Assembly (NCBI GenBank): GCA_937930635.1
Contig: CALHCF010000009.1
Location: 256,702 to 320,701 of the forward strand
Reading direction: 5' to 3'
From: an uncultured Rhizobiaceae group bacterium
GTDB lineage: Bacteria > Pseudomonadota > Alphaproteobacteria > Rhizobiales > Rhizobiaceae
Length of the DNA: 64,000 nucleotides
The translations under genes and the position numbers were made by a program. The notes below the pieces were generated by a model that saw only the letters and a list, made by a program, of their open reading frames with translations, was not told the DNA's origin and did no database searches. Position 1 is the first letter of the stretch, and every line of letters starts with the position of its first letter. Positions 10,421 through 19,775 of the stretch are shown here, one piece after another.

Positions 10421-11506
10421 CTAAACCCGCAGTCCGGCTGAATCAAACATCATGGTGGTCGAGGGGTCGACCCCTACCGTCGCAACCTGGCCATCGCGAA
10501 CCGAGGTATGGCCCTTCTGTTCCACAGTCAGCTGTTCGCCGTCACCGATGTTGAGATAGAGGAATGAGTTACCACCCAATTGCTCAACTACAGAGGTTGG
10601 CGCCTTGAACTTATGCTTGGTGCTGGCGGCGTCCACGAAGTGTTCCGGCCGCATACCAACCTTTACCTTCTCACCTTTTTCAGGTTTGCGATCACGGGTG
10701 GAAACCGGAATCTTCAATCCATCGAGATTTGGAATGGTTACGGTTGCAGACCCTGCTTTGGCGCTCGTGACCTCACCACTGAGGAAATTCATGCGTGGAG
10801 ATCCAATAAACCCGGCGACGAATTCATTGTCGGGATTGTCATACAATTCCAGCGGTGAGCCGTATTGTTCTACAATGCCTGCCCGCAGCACAACAATCTT
10901 GTCGGCAAGGGTCATCGCCTCGGTCTGGTCATGGGTCACGTAGATCATTGTGGAGTCGAGACTGCTGTGCAGCTTAGCAATCTCCAGTCTCATCTGGACC
11001 CGCAATTCAGCGTCAAGATTGGAAAGCGGCTCGTCGAAAAGAAACACTTTTGGTTCGCGTACAATCGACCGGCCGATTGCAACACGTTGTCTTTGACCAC
11101 CGGACATGGCTGCCGGCTTTCGATCAAGCAAGGGTTTCAATTCCAGTATTTCGGCAGCCTTTTGAACCCGCTGATCTATCTCTTCTTTGCTGTGACCGGT
11201 CATCTTCAGACCGAAACCCATATTGTCGTAGACCGTCATGTGCGGATAGAGTGCATAGGACTGGAACACCATCGCGACGCCCCTCTCCGACGGTTCGGTG
11301 CGGGAGACATCCTCATTGCCGATTTCTATCTGGCCTGACGAAATTTCCTCCAGCCCCGAGACCAGGCGCAGAAGAGTGGATTTGCCGCAACCGGAAGGGC
11401 CAACAAAAACGATGAAGTCACCGTCATCGATCTCCAGATCAACACCCTTGATGACATGAACATCTCCAAATGACTTTCTGACATCTGTCAGTCTCACACC
11501 AGCCAT
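10421..11506 (-). CDS. Sugar ABC transporter ATP-binding protein (MalK/UgpC type)
   Basis: Energises the galactoside or galactose importer encoded on the opposite arm. 361 residues: Walker A GPSGCGKST, signature MSGGQRQRVAIGRS, Walker B VFLFDEPLSNLD and the switch His in IYVTHDQTEA, followed by a C-terminal TOBE-type regulatory domain with KVGMRPEHF. The permeases and binding protein are divergently placed beyond the iclR gene, a split arrangement that still gives a full importer. A 236-base gap separates it from the beta-galactosidase gene, so that gene may have its own promoter or be read through. Confidence 0.93.
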   Translation of the reverse strand: MAGVRLTDVRKSFGDVHVIKGVDLEIDDGDFIVFVGPSGCGKSTLLRLVSGLEEISSGQIEIGNEDVSRTEPSERGVAMVFQSYALYPHMTVYDNMGFGLKMTGHSKEEIDQRVQKAAEILELKPLLDRKPAAMSGGQRQRVAIGRSIVREPKVFLFDEPLSNLDAELRVQMRLEIAKLHSSLDSTMIYVTHDQTEAMTLADKIVVLRAGIVEQYGSPLELYDNPDNEFVAGFIGSPRMNFLSGEVTSAKAGSATVTIPNLDGLKIPVSTRDRKPEKGEKVKVGMRPEHFVDAASTKHKFKAPTSVVEQLGGNSFLYLNIGDGEQLTVEQKGHTSVRDGQVATVGVDPSTTMMFDSAGLRV

Positions 11507-11536
11507 GCTTAGTTCCCTTCTACTTTGGGTTGGCGC

Positions 11537-12433
11537 CTATTCATGGCTCCGTGGTCCCATTTTGGCCTTCATATCGGCTTCGATTGATCGGGCTGTTTCC
11601 CGAACGAGTATTTCCCATCGCAAAAGAGCATCTTCTGCGATCCGGTAGGATGGCGCGGTTACGGATACTCCCGCAATCGTGCCGGTATCCTGGCCGTCAA
11701 TTCCAGCCGCAACACAGCGGATGCCTGGCTCATGTTCTTCACGATCATGTGCCACGCCCTGTGTGCGAATGGTTTCAATTTCTGCCAGCAACAGCTCAGG
11801 TGTATAGAGCGTTGCCTGTGTATGACGCTGATAAGAAAACTGCTGTATCCGTTGGGCGCACTGATCGGCATCCAGCAGCGCCAACATCGCTTTGCCGATC
11901 CCGGTACAGTAAAGCGGTGACGCGTTTCCAACCTGCGAATGCATCCGAACCGCCTGATTGGTTTCCAGCTTATCCACATAAATCACTTCAAGGCCACTCA
12001 AAACGCCCAGATGAACCGTTTCGCCCGTTGCCTCATGCAATTGCCGGACATGAGGTTCGGCAATGATGCGGAAAGAATTTTGTGACCAGGCTCTTGCCGC
12101 CCATTTCAGCAACCGCAGGCCCGGAGCGTAGGAACCGTCAGCATTGACCAGCACAACACCTTCTTCAATCAGATTGCTAACCTGACGGTGCAGCGTTCCC
12201 CGCGGCTGATCAACCAGACCAAGCAAGTCTGTGAACCGAAGTGGTTTGGGAGAAAGAGCAATTACATCAAGCACATCAAAGGCTTTGCCTAAAGTTCCGG
12301 TTGCCAGGTTGCGAGCCGGGTGAGGAACAACGTGTGCAGACGCGTCGGCATCCACCGCAGGAACGCGGTCAGTCAGCGCTGAGGCGTCGTCTGGCCGCAA
12401 CCGCATCACACCTTCCGTCTTTGTGCCAACCAT
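11537..12433 (-). CDS. IclR family transcriptional regulator
   Basis: About 298 residues with an N-terminal winged helix (KAFDVLDVIALSPKPLRFTDL, then QPRGTLHRQVSNLIEEGV) and a C-terminal IclR ligand-binding domain (ETVHLGVLSGLEVIYVDKLE; CTGIGKAMLALL; GIRCVAAGIDG). ATG 12433 is chosen because GGAGG lies 6 bases upstream; an earlier in-frame start at 12472 lacks this. About 55 residues precede the helix-turn-helix, longer than usual. It is divergent from the sugar-binding protein gene with a strong palindrome between them, so it most likely controls both arms and itself. Confidence 0.92.
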   Translation of the reverse strand: MVGTKTEGVMRLRPDDASALTDRVPAVDADASAHVVPHPARNLATGTLGKAFDVLDVIALSPKPLRFTDLLGLVDQPRGTLHRQVSNLIEEGVVLVNADGSYAPGLRLLKWAARAWSQNSFRIIAEPHVRQLHEATGETVHLGVLSGLEVIYVDKLETNQAVRMHSQVGNASPLYCTGIGKAMLALLDADQCAQRIQQFSYQRHTQATLYTPELLLAEIETIRTQGVAHDREEHEPGIRCVAAGIDGQDTGTIAGVSVTAPSYRIAEDALLRWEILVRETARSIEADMKAKMGPRSHE

Positions 12434-12512
12434 AAGATCCTCCCCGTCAAACATTATCTTGATGCTTGACAATGGGCGACGCTAGCCAAATAATTCTACA
12501 TAGTCAAATTGA

Positions 12513-12529
12513 GTTCCATATAATGGAAC
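12513..12529. promoter_or_regulatory. Palindromic operator, probably for IclR
   Basis: Perfect 7-bp arms around a 3-bp centre: GTTCCAT-ATA-ATGGAAC. It sits in the 253-base divergent region between iclR and the sugar-binding protein gene, about 80 bases upstream of the iclR start. IclR proteins bind short palindromes of this size; that this one is the target is inference from position. Confidence 0.65.
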
Positions 12530-12686
12530 AAAATGAGATGGCTTGCGCTGTTCACGCTGTCTATCGTGTGAAGATGTGTAAGACTTGACGCATCTTGCGG
12601 GATTCTGATCCGGAAGCTCGTGAGCAATCGTTGCGCCAGTTCGATATTGTGGCAGGCGCACATTATATCAATCGGGAGGACATTAC

Positions 12687-13928
12687 ATGTTCAAATCGCT
12701 CATTCGAGCTACCGCAGCTTTCGGCACTGCCGCGCTGCTATCGACTTCTGCGCTTGCCGCCGGGGATCTTGTCATCACCTTTGATGATCTGAATCCGGAC
12801 AAGAAAGCTGCTTTTGAAGCCGCCGTCGAAGCCTTCAAAAAGGCCAACCCGGATATCAACGTTACCGCCAACAATGGCGATCGTGAAGCACACAAAAACA
12901 CGATCCGTAACGCCCTGCAAAACGATGCACCTGACGTGATCACCTGGTATCCAGGCAACCGCATGGGCCCATTTGTCGACGCAGGTCTGTTTGCCGACAT
13001 ATCTGATCTTTGGGCTTCAGATGAAAATCTGAAGGGCAATTTCAACGCGATCAAACCAACCATGTCGCGTGACGGTAAGCAGTGGGGCGTGCCCTATTCT
13101 TACTATCAGTGGGGCGTTTATTACCGCAAAGACATCTACGATAAGCTTTCGCTAAAAGAGCCCGCCACATGGGACGAGCTGCTGGCAAACTGCGACAAAA
13201 TGAAAGAAGCAGGTGTCACACCTTTCACCATTGGCACCAAGTTTTTGTGGACCGCTGCAGGTGTATTTGACTACCTGAACCTGCGCACCAACGGTTATGA
13301 AGTCCATAATGATCTCACAGCCGGTAAAATCAAATATTCCGACCCGAAGATCAAAGCGACTTTCGCAAACTGGAAAGAAATGATCGAGCGCTGCTCGTTT
13401 GTTAAAAACCATGCGACGATGTCGTGGCAGGACGCTATTGCACCATTCGCCAAGGGTGATGCTGCAATGTACGTAATGGGCAACTTCTCGGTTGGTCAGT
13501 ACAAAGACGCCGGGCTTAAGGACGAGCAGATCGACTTCTTCCCGTTCCCCAAAATTGCCGACGTTCCACGTGCTGAGGAAGCGCCTGCAGACGCATTCTT
13601 CATTCCTGCAAAAGCCAAGAACATCGAAAACGCCAAGAAGTTCTTGTCGTTCATCGCGACCGCTGAAATCCAGGGCACCTGGAACAAGGCTATTGGCCAA
13701 TTGCCGCCAAACGCCGCTGCGGAAATCAACAAGGACGACAAGTTCATTGTTGAGGGTATGGAAACCGTGTCGACCGCAGCAGGTCTGGCCCAGTTCTATG
13801 ACCGCGATGCACCGGCAGCCATGGCGAAGGCCGGCATGGAAGGCTTCCAGAAATTCATGCTGGATACGTCAACACTCGATGAGGTTCTCGCAAACCTCGA
13901 CCGGGTACAGGCCGAAGTCTACAAATAG
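12687..13928 (+). CDS. Sugar ABC transporter substrate-binding protein
   Basis: Periplasmic binding protein of 413 residues with a signal peptide at 1-25 (MFKSLIRATAAFGTAALLS, cleavage near ALAAG). The mature part has a family 1 extracellular solute-binding fold: DVITWYPGNRMGPFVDAGLFADIS, WGVPYSYYQWGVYYRKDIYDK and the C-terminal FIATAEIQGTWNKAIGQLPPN. The ligand is probably galactose, a galactoside or an oligomer, inferred from the surrounding beta-galactosidase and KDPGal genes. A strong start ATG follows GGGAGGA. A stable hairpin follows the stop codon. Confidence 0.93.
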   Translation: MFKSLIRATAAFGTAALLSTSALAAGDLVITFDDLNPDKKAAFEAAVEAFKKANPDINVTANNGDREAHKNTIRNALQNDAPDVITWYPGNRMGPFVDAGLFADISDLWASDENLKGNFNAIKPTMSRDGKQWGVPYSYYQWGVYYRKDIYDKLSLKEPATWDELLANCDKMKEAGVTPFTIGTKFLWTAAGVFDYLNLRTNGYEVHNDLTAGKIKYSDPKIKATFANWKEMIERCSFVKNHATMSWQDAIAPFAKGDAAMYVMGNFSVGQYKDAGLKDEQIDFFPFPKIADVPRAEEAPADAFFIPAKAKNIENAKKFLSFIATAEIQGTWNKAIGQLPPNAAAEINKDDKFIVEGMETVSTAAGLAQFYDRDAPAAMAKAGMEGFQKFMLDTSTLDEVLANLDRVQAEVYK

Positions 13929-13941
13929 GCCCATACAACTC

Positions 13942-13971
13942 TTCCGGGCCAGCGCAAAAGCTGGCCCGGAA
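13942..13971 (+). terminator. Intercistronic hairpin after the sugar-binding protein gene
   Basis: Perfect 12-bp stem TTCCGGGCCAGC with a 6-base loop, and no T-run after it. It is therefore more likely an mRNA-stabilising or partial-attenuation element than a full terminator. It would keep binding-protein mRNA in excess over permease mRNA, which is common in ABC importer operons. Confidence 0.7.
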
Positions 13972-14059
13972 GTCTGTAAAATCTCTGCAACCGGAAACCG
14001 GCATCCCAGGATTTACATACACCAAGACCGGGCTATGACGGCCCGAGGAGGAGGAGAGG

Positions 14060-15250
14060 ATGACGACGACATCAGCAATCGTCTCGGATCGGTATAGCAC
14101 GTCGACATCACAGGTCCTGATATCCATCGCGGTGCTGCTCGCCTGCTTGATCGTACTGTTTTTCGTTGTCGATACAGCCGTGGTCCAGGACTGGCTTGGT
14201 TATGCACGCCGGGAAGAGGCCCGGGTTCCAACCTTCTTCCTGCGGATCGTGGTTCTGATCGGTGCAATCGCCGCAGCATTTTTTGCGATTACCGGAACAT
14301 CATCTTACAGGCGCAACCGGGTCAGCTATGCGCCCTGGTTGTTTCTTGCCGTAGGCCTGGCGTTCTTCATGGTCTACGTCATCATTCCAATCTTTCAGTC
14401 TTTCTCCTATTCCTTCACGCGCTGGGACGGCCTTTACGACGTTAACGGGATATGGACTGGCGAGTGGGTCGGCTTTAGAAATTACGGCCTTCTTCTCAAT
14501 GACCCCAATTTCTACACGTCGTTGTGGAACAACCTGCTCTGGCTGGTCCTGTTCATGCTGGCTGTGCCGATCGGGTTGGGCATTGCCCTGTTTCTCAATC
14601 AGACTGTCACAGGCATTCGCATCTATAAATCGCTGTTTTTCTTTCCCTTCGTTATTTCACAGGTGGTTGTCGGCCTTATCTTTGCCTGGGCTTACAATCC
14701 GGAATTTGGTTTGCTGAGCGAAATCTGGGGCTGGTTCTATTGCGAAACAAAGGTCAACATTGTCGGCAATCTGACCAAAGTCTGCTCAGTTGATCCGCCC
14801 TCAATTCTTGGCAACGAACATCTGGCGACATATGGCATTATTGCTGCAGGCCTTTGGCCGCAGATTGCCTATTGCATGATTTTGTATCTGACCGGCCTCA
14901 ACAACGTCTCGCCAGATCAGGTTGAAGCTGGACGGCTGGACGGAGCCAAGGGCTGGAACATGCTATGGCATGTGATCCTTCCGCAATTGCGTCCCGCGAC
15001 CTTCATCGCCATCGTGGTCACTGTTATCGGCGCACTGCGTTCCTTTGATATGATCGCCACGATGACACAGGGCGGACCATTCGGCTCAACCAATGTGCTA
15101 GCGTACTACATGTATGATCAGGCCGTTGGCGAGGGTGTTGGACGCTATGGTTACGGCTCAGCCATAGCCACGGTGCTTTTCCTCATTATGCTGGTGTATA
15201 TCAGTTACTTCCTGTGGCGGATGTACCAAGACGAAAAGGGAGCGCACTGA
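14060..15250 (+). CDS. Sugar ABC transporter permease (MalF type)
   Basis: Inner-membrane permease of 396 residues. About seven or eight membrane segments are predicted: two extra ones at the N-terminus (ISIAVLLACLIVLFFVV and FFLRIVVLIGAIAAAFFAI) precede the standard set. The EAA loop that contacts the ATPase is EAGRLDGAKGWNMLWHVILP near residue 290. GGAGGAGGAGAGG directly precedes the ATG. It overlaps functionally with the next gene, whose start follows after one base. Confidence 0.92.
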   Translation: MTTTSAIVSDRYSTSTSQVLISIAVLLACLIVLFFVVDTAVVQDWLGYARREEARVPTFFLRIVVLIGAIAAAFFAITGTSSYRRNRVSYAPWLFLAVGLAFFMVYVIIPIFQSFSYSFTRWDGLYDVNGIWTGEWVGFRNYGLLLNDPNFYTSLWNNLLWLVLFMLAVPIGLGIALFLNQTVTGIRIYKSLFFFPFVISQVVVGLIFAWAYNPEFGLLSEIWGWFYCETKVNIVGNLTKVCSVDPPSILGNEHLATYGIIAAGLWPQIAYCMILYLTGLNNVSPDQVEAGRLDGAKGWNMLWHVILPQLRPATFIAIVVTVIGALRSFDMIATMTQGGPFGSTNVLAYYMYDQAVGEGVGRYGYGSAIATVLFLIMLVYISYFLWRMYQDEKGAH

Positions 15251-15251
15251 G

Positions 15252-16103
15252 ATGTTTCCCACCCCCGTTGCAAAATATTCCGGCTGGGCACAGTGGTCTT
15301 ACAAGCTTGCAATTCCGGTTGCGCTGTTCCTCTGGTTATTGCCATTGCTGGCCATTTTCATGACATCAATCCGCCCGGCGTCTGATATCGCCCAGGGCAA
15401 TGTCTTCGGCATTCCCAGCAGTTTCCAGATGATCCAGAACTATGCCGAGGTCTTCGCCAAAACAGAGGCGCTGCAATATCTGATAAACACGCTGATCATC
15501 ACAATTCCGACCATGATTATTTCGGTTGGGCTTGCCTGTCTCACGGGCTATGCACTGGCAATCTACAGGTTCCGCTGGTCGCTGCCGCTGTTTTTTCTGT
15601 TTGTTGCCGGTAATTTCGTACCATTCCAAATTCTGATGCTGCCGGTTGTGGACATGTCCAACAGACTGGAAATCATCAACACCGTGCCGGGGCTTGTGAT
15701 GTTTCACGCAGCCTTCCAGACCGGGTTTTGTACTTTGTTCATGCGCAACTTTATCAAGGCCCTGCCGTTCGAGCTGATCGAGTCAGCGCGGCTGGAAGGT
15801 GTCGACGAATTTCGTATCTTCTGGCATTTGGTGTTGCCGCTCGTGCGACCCGCCATTGCAGCACTGTCTGTGCTGATTTTCACCTTCATCTGGAACGATT
15901 TTTTCTGGGCAACGGTGATGATTCAAAATGATGCCAGCCTGCCGATTACCGTTGGCGTGAGGACATTGAACGGAGAGTTTGTGCAGCAATGGCATCTCAT
16001 TTCCGCGGCATCCCTGTTGGCTGCTGTCCCTCCTGTCATCATGTTTTTCATTGCCCAGAAACACTTCATCGCCGGCCTGACGCTTGGCGCGACAAAAGGG
16101 TAG
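15252..16103 (+). CDS. Sugar ABC transporter permease (MalG type)
   Basis: Second permease of the importer, 283 residues with six membrane segments. The EAA loop is ESARLEGVDEFRIFWHLVLP near residue 180, and the C-terminus FIAQKHFIAGLTLGATKG is typical of MalG-like permeases, where the tail reaches into the ATPase dimer. It starts one base after the previous stop (ACTGAGATG), so translation is coupled. Confidence 0.93.
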   Translation: MFPTPVAKYSGWAQWSYKLAIPVALFLWLLPLLAIFMTSIRPASDIAQGNVFGIPSSFQMIQNYAEVFAKTEALQYLINTLIITIPTMIISVGLACLTGYALAIYRFRWSLPLFFLFVAGNFVPFQILMLPVVDMSNRLEIINTVPGLVMFHAAFQTGFCTLFMRNFIKALPFELIESARLEGVDEFRIFWHLVLPLVRPAIAALSVLIFTFIWNDFFWATVMIQNDASLPITVGVRTLNGEFVQQWHLISAASLLAAVPPVIMFFIAQKHFIAGLTLGATKG

Positions 16104-16109
16104 AGCTCT

Positions 16110-17066
16110 TTGAGTGCGATGGAAAACGGCGTCCTCATCGCACTTGATTGGGGCACGACCAATGTCCGGGCAGCCCTGTTGGCTGCTGATGGGCTGGTGA
16201 TCGATAAACGGCAGGCCGACAGCGGTGTCGGCCATTTTTCCACGCAACAGTTTGCTGCGCATTTTCGTAAACTCACGCAAGGCTGGCCCGCACTGCCCGC
16301 AATAGCGTCAGGGATGGTTGGCAGCCGCCAGGGATGGCGGGAGGCAAGTTATCTGCCCTGCCCTGCCAGCCTTGCTGACCTTGCCGGTTCACTGCTGCGT
16401 TTTCACGACAATGATCAGGAACTGGCCATTGTGCCCGGCTTGAAAATCGAGACAGATCAACACCGTGATGTCATGAGAGGCGAGGAAACCCAGATTGCGG
16501 GACTGCTTGCTGATGAGAGCAATTTTTCGGGTACGGTGGTTTTACCGGGATCCCATTCCAAGTGGGTACGGGTTCATGATGGTGTAGTGCGTAATTTTCG
16601 AACTTATATGACTGGCGAACTGTTTGACGCGTGTTCCAACCACACGATACTGCGCCATTCGGTCGAACCGGATGATCATGATGCCGCCGCTTCTGAACCC
16701 AATGGTGAAGAAGACCACCGTGACTTTGTCGCTGCCGTCGGTGAAGTCTTTCAGGCACCCGGCAGCAGTTTTGGCAGGCTATTTGGCCTGCGGGCCGATA
16801 CTGTTTTGTCAAAGGCTGACAAACACAGTGCCCGTGAGAGGCTCTCGGGTCTGTTGATCGGCATGGAGCTTGAAGCCGCAGCGCGCGATGGTTTCGATGT
16901 CCAGGACATAACAATTATTGGAACAAGTGACCTGACTGGCCGGTACAGTCGCGCGGCCACCGTTCTTGCGGCACAAGTGAAAACCCATGTCAGTTCACAG
17001 CTTGTCTGGCCAGCTCTGTTTGCACTTGCACGGACGGGTGCACTTCTTGAAGGAGCTGATGCATGA
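16110..17066 (+). CDS. dgoK: 2-dehydro-3-deoxygalactonokinase
   Basis: Phosphorylates 2-keto-3-deoxygalactonate to KDPGal, the fourth step of the De Ley-Doudoroff galactose pathway. 318 residues with the ASKHA-type phosphate motif ALDWGTTNVRAALL, SGMVGSRQGW, VLPGSHSKWV and FRTYMTGELF, all DgoK signatures. The first start is TTG at 16110; ATG at 16119 would remove three residues and is equally plausible. It lies 6 bases after the permease and overlaps dgoA by 4 bases (ATGA). Confidence 0.93.
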   Translation: MSAMENGVLIALDWGTTNVRAALLAADGLVIDKRQADSGVGHFSTQQFAAHFRKLTQGWPALPAIASGMVGSRQGWREASYLPCPASLADLAGSLLRFHDNDQELAIVPGLKIETDQHRDVMRGEETQIAGLLADESNFSGTVVLPGSHSKWVRVHDGVVRNFRTYMTGELFDACSNHTILRHSVEPDDHDAAASEPNGEEDHRDFVAAVGEVFQAPGSSFGRLFGLRADTVLSKADKHSARERLSGLLIGMELEAAARDGFDVQDITIIGTSDLTGRYSRAATVLAAQVKTHVSSQLVWPALFALARTGALLEGADA

Positions 17067-17686
17067 CGGATCTTTTTGAAGGGCATCGGCCATTGGTCGC
17101 AATATTGCGCGGCCTTGAACCCAAGAATGCGCCTGGTATTGCAGAGGCTTTAATTCAGGCAGGTTTTGGCATCATCGAGGTTCCCCTCAATTCGCCCGAG
17201 CCGCTAAAGAGCATTTCCGCGATTGCCCGGGATTTTGGCGACCGGGCGATAGTCGGTGCTGGAACGGTCTTGTCTGCAGACGGCGTGGATCAGGTCCTTG
17301 ATGCCGGTGGGCGGCTCATTGTTTCGCCAAACATGAACACCGCTGTCATCCAGCGAACTGTCGAGCGCGGCGGGCTGTCTTTTCCTGGTGTTTTCACCCC
17401 CACCGAAGCCTTTTGCGCAATTGATGCCGGATGTCATGCTTTGAAATTCTTCCCTGCCAGTCTGCACGGACCTGACGGTGTGAAGGCTATCAAGGCTGTG
17501 CTTCCAGACACTATGAAAGTTCTGGCAGTGGGAGGCGTATCAGTCCCGACCATTGGCACCTGGCTCAATGCCGGTACGGACGGTTTTGGCATCGGTTCAA
17601 ACGTGTTCAAACCCGGTTGGGACGCCAATAAGGTGGGTGATGAAGCCAGCGCATTCGTTGCCGCCTATGACGCCGCAGCAGCCTGA
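17063..17686 (+). CDS. dgoA: 2-dehydro-3-deoxy-6-phosphogalactonate aldolase
   Basis: Cleaves KDPGal to pyruvate and glyceraldehyde 3-phosphate. 207 residues in the KDPG/KDPGal class I aldolase fold. The substrate-facing Glu is in IIEVPLNSPEP, the Schiff-base Lys in GCHALKFFPAS and the phosphate site near GGVSVPTIGTWLNAG. The context with dgoK argues for the galactonate branch rather than eda. Since no eda is seen with zwf-pgl-edd, a dual role on KDPG is conceivable but not shown. Confidence 0.93.
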   Translation: MTDLFEGHRPLVAILRGLEPKNAPGIAEALIQAGFGIIEVPLNSPEPLKSISAIARDFGDRAIVGAGTVLSADGVDQVLDAGGRLIVSPNMNTAVIQRTVERGGLSFPGVFTPTEAFCAIDAGCHALKFFPASLHGPDGVKAIKAVLPDTMKVLAVGGVSVPTIGTWLNAGTDGFGIGSNVFKPGWDANKVGDEASAFVAAYDAAAA

Positions 17687-17712
17687 AGACTAATTTTTGA
17701 TACCAGAAAAAG

Positions 17713-17729
17713 GCGACAATTCATGTCGC
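17713..17729 (+). terminator. Possible weak terminator after dgoA
   Basis: GCGACA and TGTCGC form a 6-bp stem with a 5-base loop, flanked by A-rich bases upstream and TTT downstream. The stem is short and the T-run minimal, so it may only partly terminate. Confidence 0.35.
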
Positions 17730-17846
17730 TTTGACAAGTTCTCACCATCTTCATCCGGGCCACGTTTATCAAACTAAAAAAACGGCTTGCACTTTCTTGA
17801 AATTTCAAGAGAGATCACCGGGCAGTGGATAGGGATCAAGTATACA

Positions 17847-18755
17847 ATGAATGACGAAGGAAAACGGTTGGACGGCAAAGTGGCCGCCGAAGAGGTTGTT
17901 GCCAAGGTCAAAGCCGAAACTGAAAAGCTGACAGCCGAAAGCGGCATCACGCCAGGACTTGCCGTAATCATCGTTGGGGAAGATCCGGCCAGCCAGGTCT
18001 ATGTTGCTTCCAAGGGCCGCAAAGCAAAGGAATGTGGTTTTCATTCCGTGCAGATTACTCTGAGTGCTGACACCCCCGAAGCGGAAGTTCTTGGACATGT
18101 CCAATCGCTTAACGACGACCCCAGCGTTCATGGCATTCTTGTCCAGTTGCCGCTGCCGGGGCACATCGATGAAAACAAGGTCATTCAAACTATTTCGCCT
18201 GACAAAGACGTTGACGGGTTCCATTACATCAATGTCGGGAAACTCGGCACCGGTGATCTTTCCAATGCCTTTGTGCCCTGCACTCCGGCGGGTTCGATGA
18301 TCCTGTTGCGGAAGGCATTGGGGGACGATCTTTCAGGCCTCAACGCCGTTGTCATCGGCCGTTCCAACATCGTTGGGAAGCCTATGGCCAACCTGTTGCT
18401 GGCAGCGAATGCGACTGTGACCATAGCTCACAGCCGCACAAAGAACCTGCAGGATATCGCAAGCCAGGCTGATATTCTGGTCGCCGCAGTAGGACGACCG
18501 GAGATGGTGAAAGAAGACTGGGTGAAACCGGGAGCGACCGTCATTGACGTTGGCATCAACCGCGTCGATGCACCAGAACGAGGCGAAGGCAAGACCCGTC
18601 TCACCGGTGATGTTGATTACGAAGGCGCCTTGGAAAATGCTGCTCATGCCACGCCCGTTCCAGGCGGTGTTGGCCCCATGACGATTGCTCTGCTGATGGC
18701 TAACACGCTTACTGCCGCCAGTCGCGTAGCGGGGCGCGAGCTTCCAAAGTTCTAA
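17847..18755 (+). CDS. folD: Bifunctional methylenetetrahydrofolate dehydrogenase / cyclohydrolase
   Basis: Interconverts 5,10-methylene- and 10-formyl-tetrahydrofolate with NADP+. From ATG 17847 the protein has 302 residues, the family length. Seen are the catalytic [13 protein letters not shown] (Tyr and Lys), [28 protein letters not shown], the nucleotide motif [17 protein letters not shown] and the C-terminal [10 protein letters not shown]. An earlier in-frame start at 17787 would add 20 residues unlike the family. It stands alone between the dgo operon and the GlxA-type regulator. Confidence 0.96.
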   Translation: MNDEGKRLDGKVAAEEVVAKVKAETEKLTAESGITPGLAVIIVGEDPASQVYVASKGRKAKECGFHSVQITLSADTPEAEVLGHVQSLNDDPSVHGILVQLPLPGHIDENKVIQTISPDKDVDGFHYINVGKLGTGDLSNAFVPCTPAGSMILLRKALGDDLSGLNAVVIGRSNIVGKPMANLLLAANATVTIAHSRTKNLQDIASQADILVAAVGRPEMVKEDWVKPGATVIDVGINRVDAPERGEGKTRLTGDVDYEGALENAAHATPVPGGVGPMTIALLMANTLTAASRVAGRELPKF

Positions 18756-18771
18756 AATCAGGACATAGGCG

Positions 18772-19767
18772 ATGATTGAGCCTTCTGGACCGTTGGAACA
18801 TCAAGGGCTTGGCGAAGAAAACCGCCACCGGCACTTATCGTTTCTGGTTATTGATCAGTTCTCCATGCTGTGTCTCGCCGCCGCAATGGATCCATTGCGT
18901 TCTGCCAACCGCATGGCAGCCAGTGATTACTATAAATGGAGCCTGGTTTCAGTCGACGGGTTGGCTGTACGTGCTTCTAATGGCATGGAACTCAATGTCG
19001 ACTATTCCATCGACAACCTTCCAAAATGCGACATTCTGTTTGTCTGCGCGGGTTATCGTCTGGAAATTCCCGGACAATCGCATCTTCTTGCAAAACTTCG
19101 CGAAAGAGGGCGACGGGGCGCTGCTCTTGGCGCGTTGTCAGTTGGGAGCCATATTTTGGGACAGGCAGGGCTTCTCAACGGCTATGACTGCACCATTCAC
19201 TGGGAAAATCGCGCATCATTTCAGGAAGCTTTTCCCAACGCCCATTGTACCGGTCAGGTATTTGAGGTTGACCGCAACCGCTACACGTCGGCTGGTGGCA
19301 CCACATCAATCGATCTGATGTTGCACATCATCGGAGAGGATTTTGGGGGTCGGGTGGCGAATGAAGTTGCAAACCAGTTCCAGCATGAACGCATTCGGAC
19401 CAATGCCGACCGGCAGCGGGTTGGACCGGAGCGCGATCTTGGTGGCAAATCAGAAAAACTTCAAAAGGCTGTCGAACTGATGGCCGAACACCTGGAAGAA
19501 CCCCTTTCAGCTCTCGAAATCGCAAGGCAGGTCGGCTTGTCACTTCGTCAGGTGGAACGGTTGTTTCTTCGTCACCTGTCATCCACACCCGGACGTTATT
19601 ACATGTCTGTACGGCTGGAACGGGCACGCGAATTGCTGCGTCATACCAACGCCCCGATACTGGATGTCGCACTGTCGACCGGCTTCACATCACACTCTTA
19701 CTTCGCCCAAAGCTACCGCACTCATTTCGGCTGTTCGCCGTCTGAAGAGCGCCGCGCAACCCCCTGA
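18772..19767 (+). CDS. GlxA family transcriptional regulator (DJ-1 domain plus AraC HTH)
   Basis: 331 residues: an N-terminal class I glutamine amidotransferase-like (DJ-1/PfpI) domain from about residue 20 to 200, and a C-terminal AraC double helix-turn-helix (LSALEIARQVGLSLRQVERLF; ILDVALSTGFTSHSYFAQSYRTHFGCSP). At the nucleophile elbow the sequence is GALSVGSHILGQAGLL, without the Cys of active DJ-1 enzymes, so the domain is a ligand sensor. Relatives in proteobacteria control carnitine, choline and arginine catabolism. It starts 16 bases after folD and lies 8 bases before the racemase-like gene, which it may regulate. Confidence 0.88.
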   Translation: MIEPSGPLEHQGLGEENRHRHLSFLVIDQFSMLCLAAAMDPLRSANRMAASDYYKWSLVSVDGLAVRASNGMELNVDYSIDNLPKCDILFVCAGYRLEIPGQSHLLAKLRERGRRGAALGALSVGSHILGQAGLLNGYDCTIHWENRASFQEAFPNAHCTGQVFEVDRNRYTSAGGTTSIDLMLHIIGEDFGGRVANEVANQFQHERIRTNADRQRVGPERDLGGKSEKLQKAVELMAEHLEEPLSALEIARQVGLSLRQVERLFLRHLSSTPGRYYMSVRLERARELLRHTNAPILDVALSTGFTSHSYFAQSYRTHFGCSPSEERRATP

Positions 19768-19775
19768 GGAGTTCC

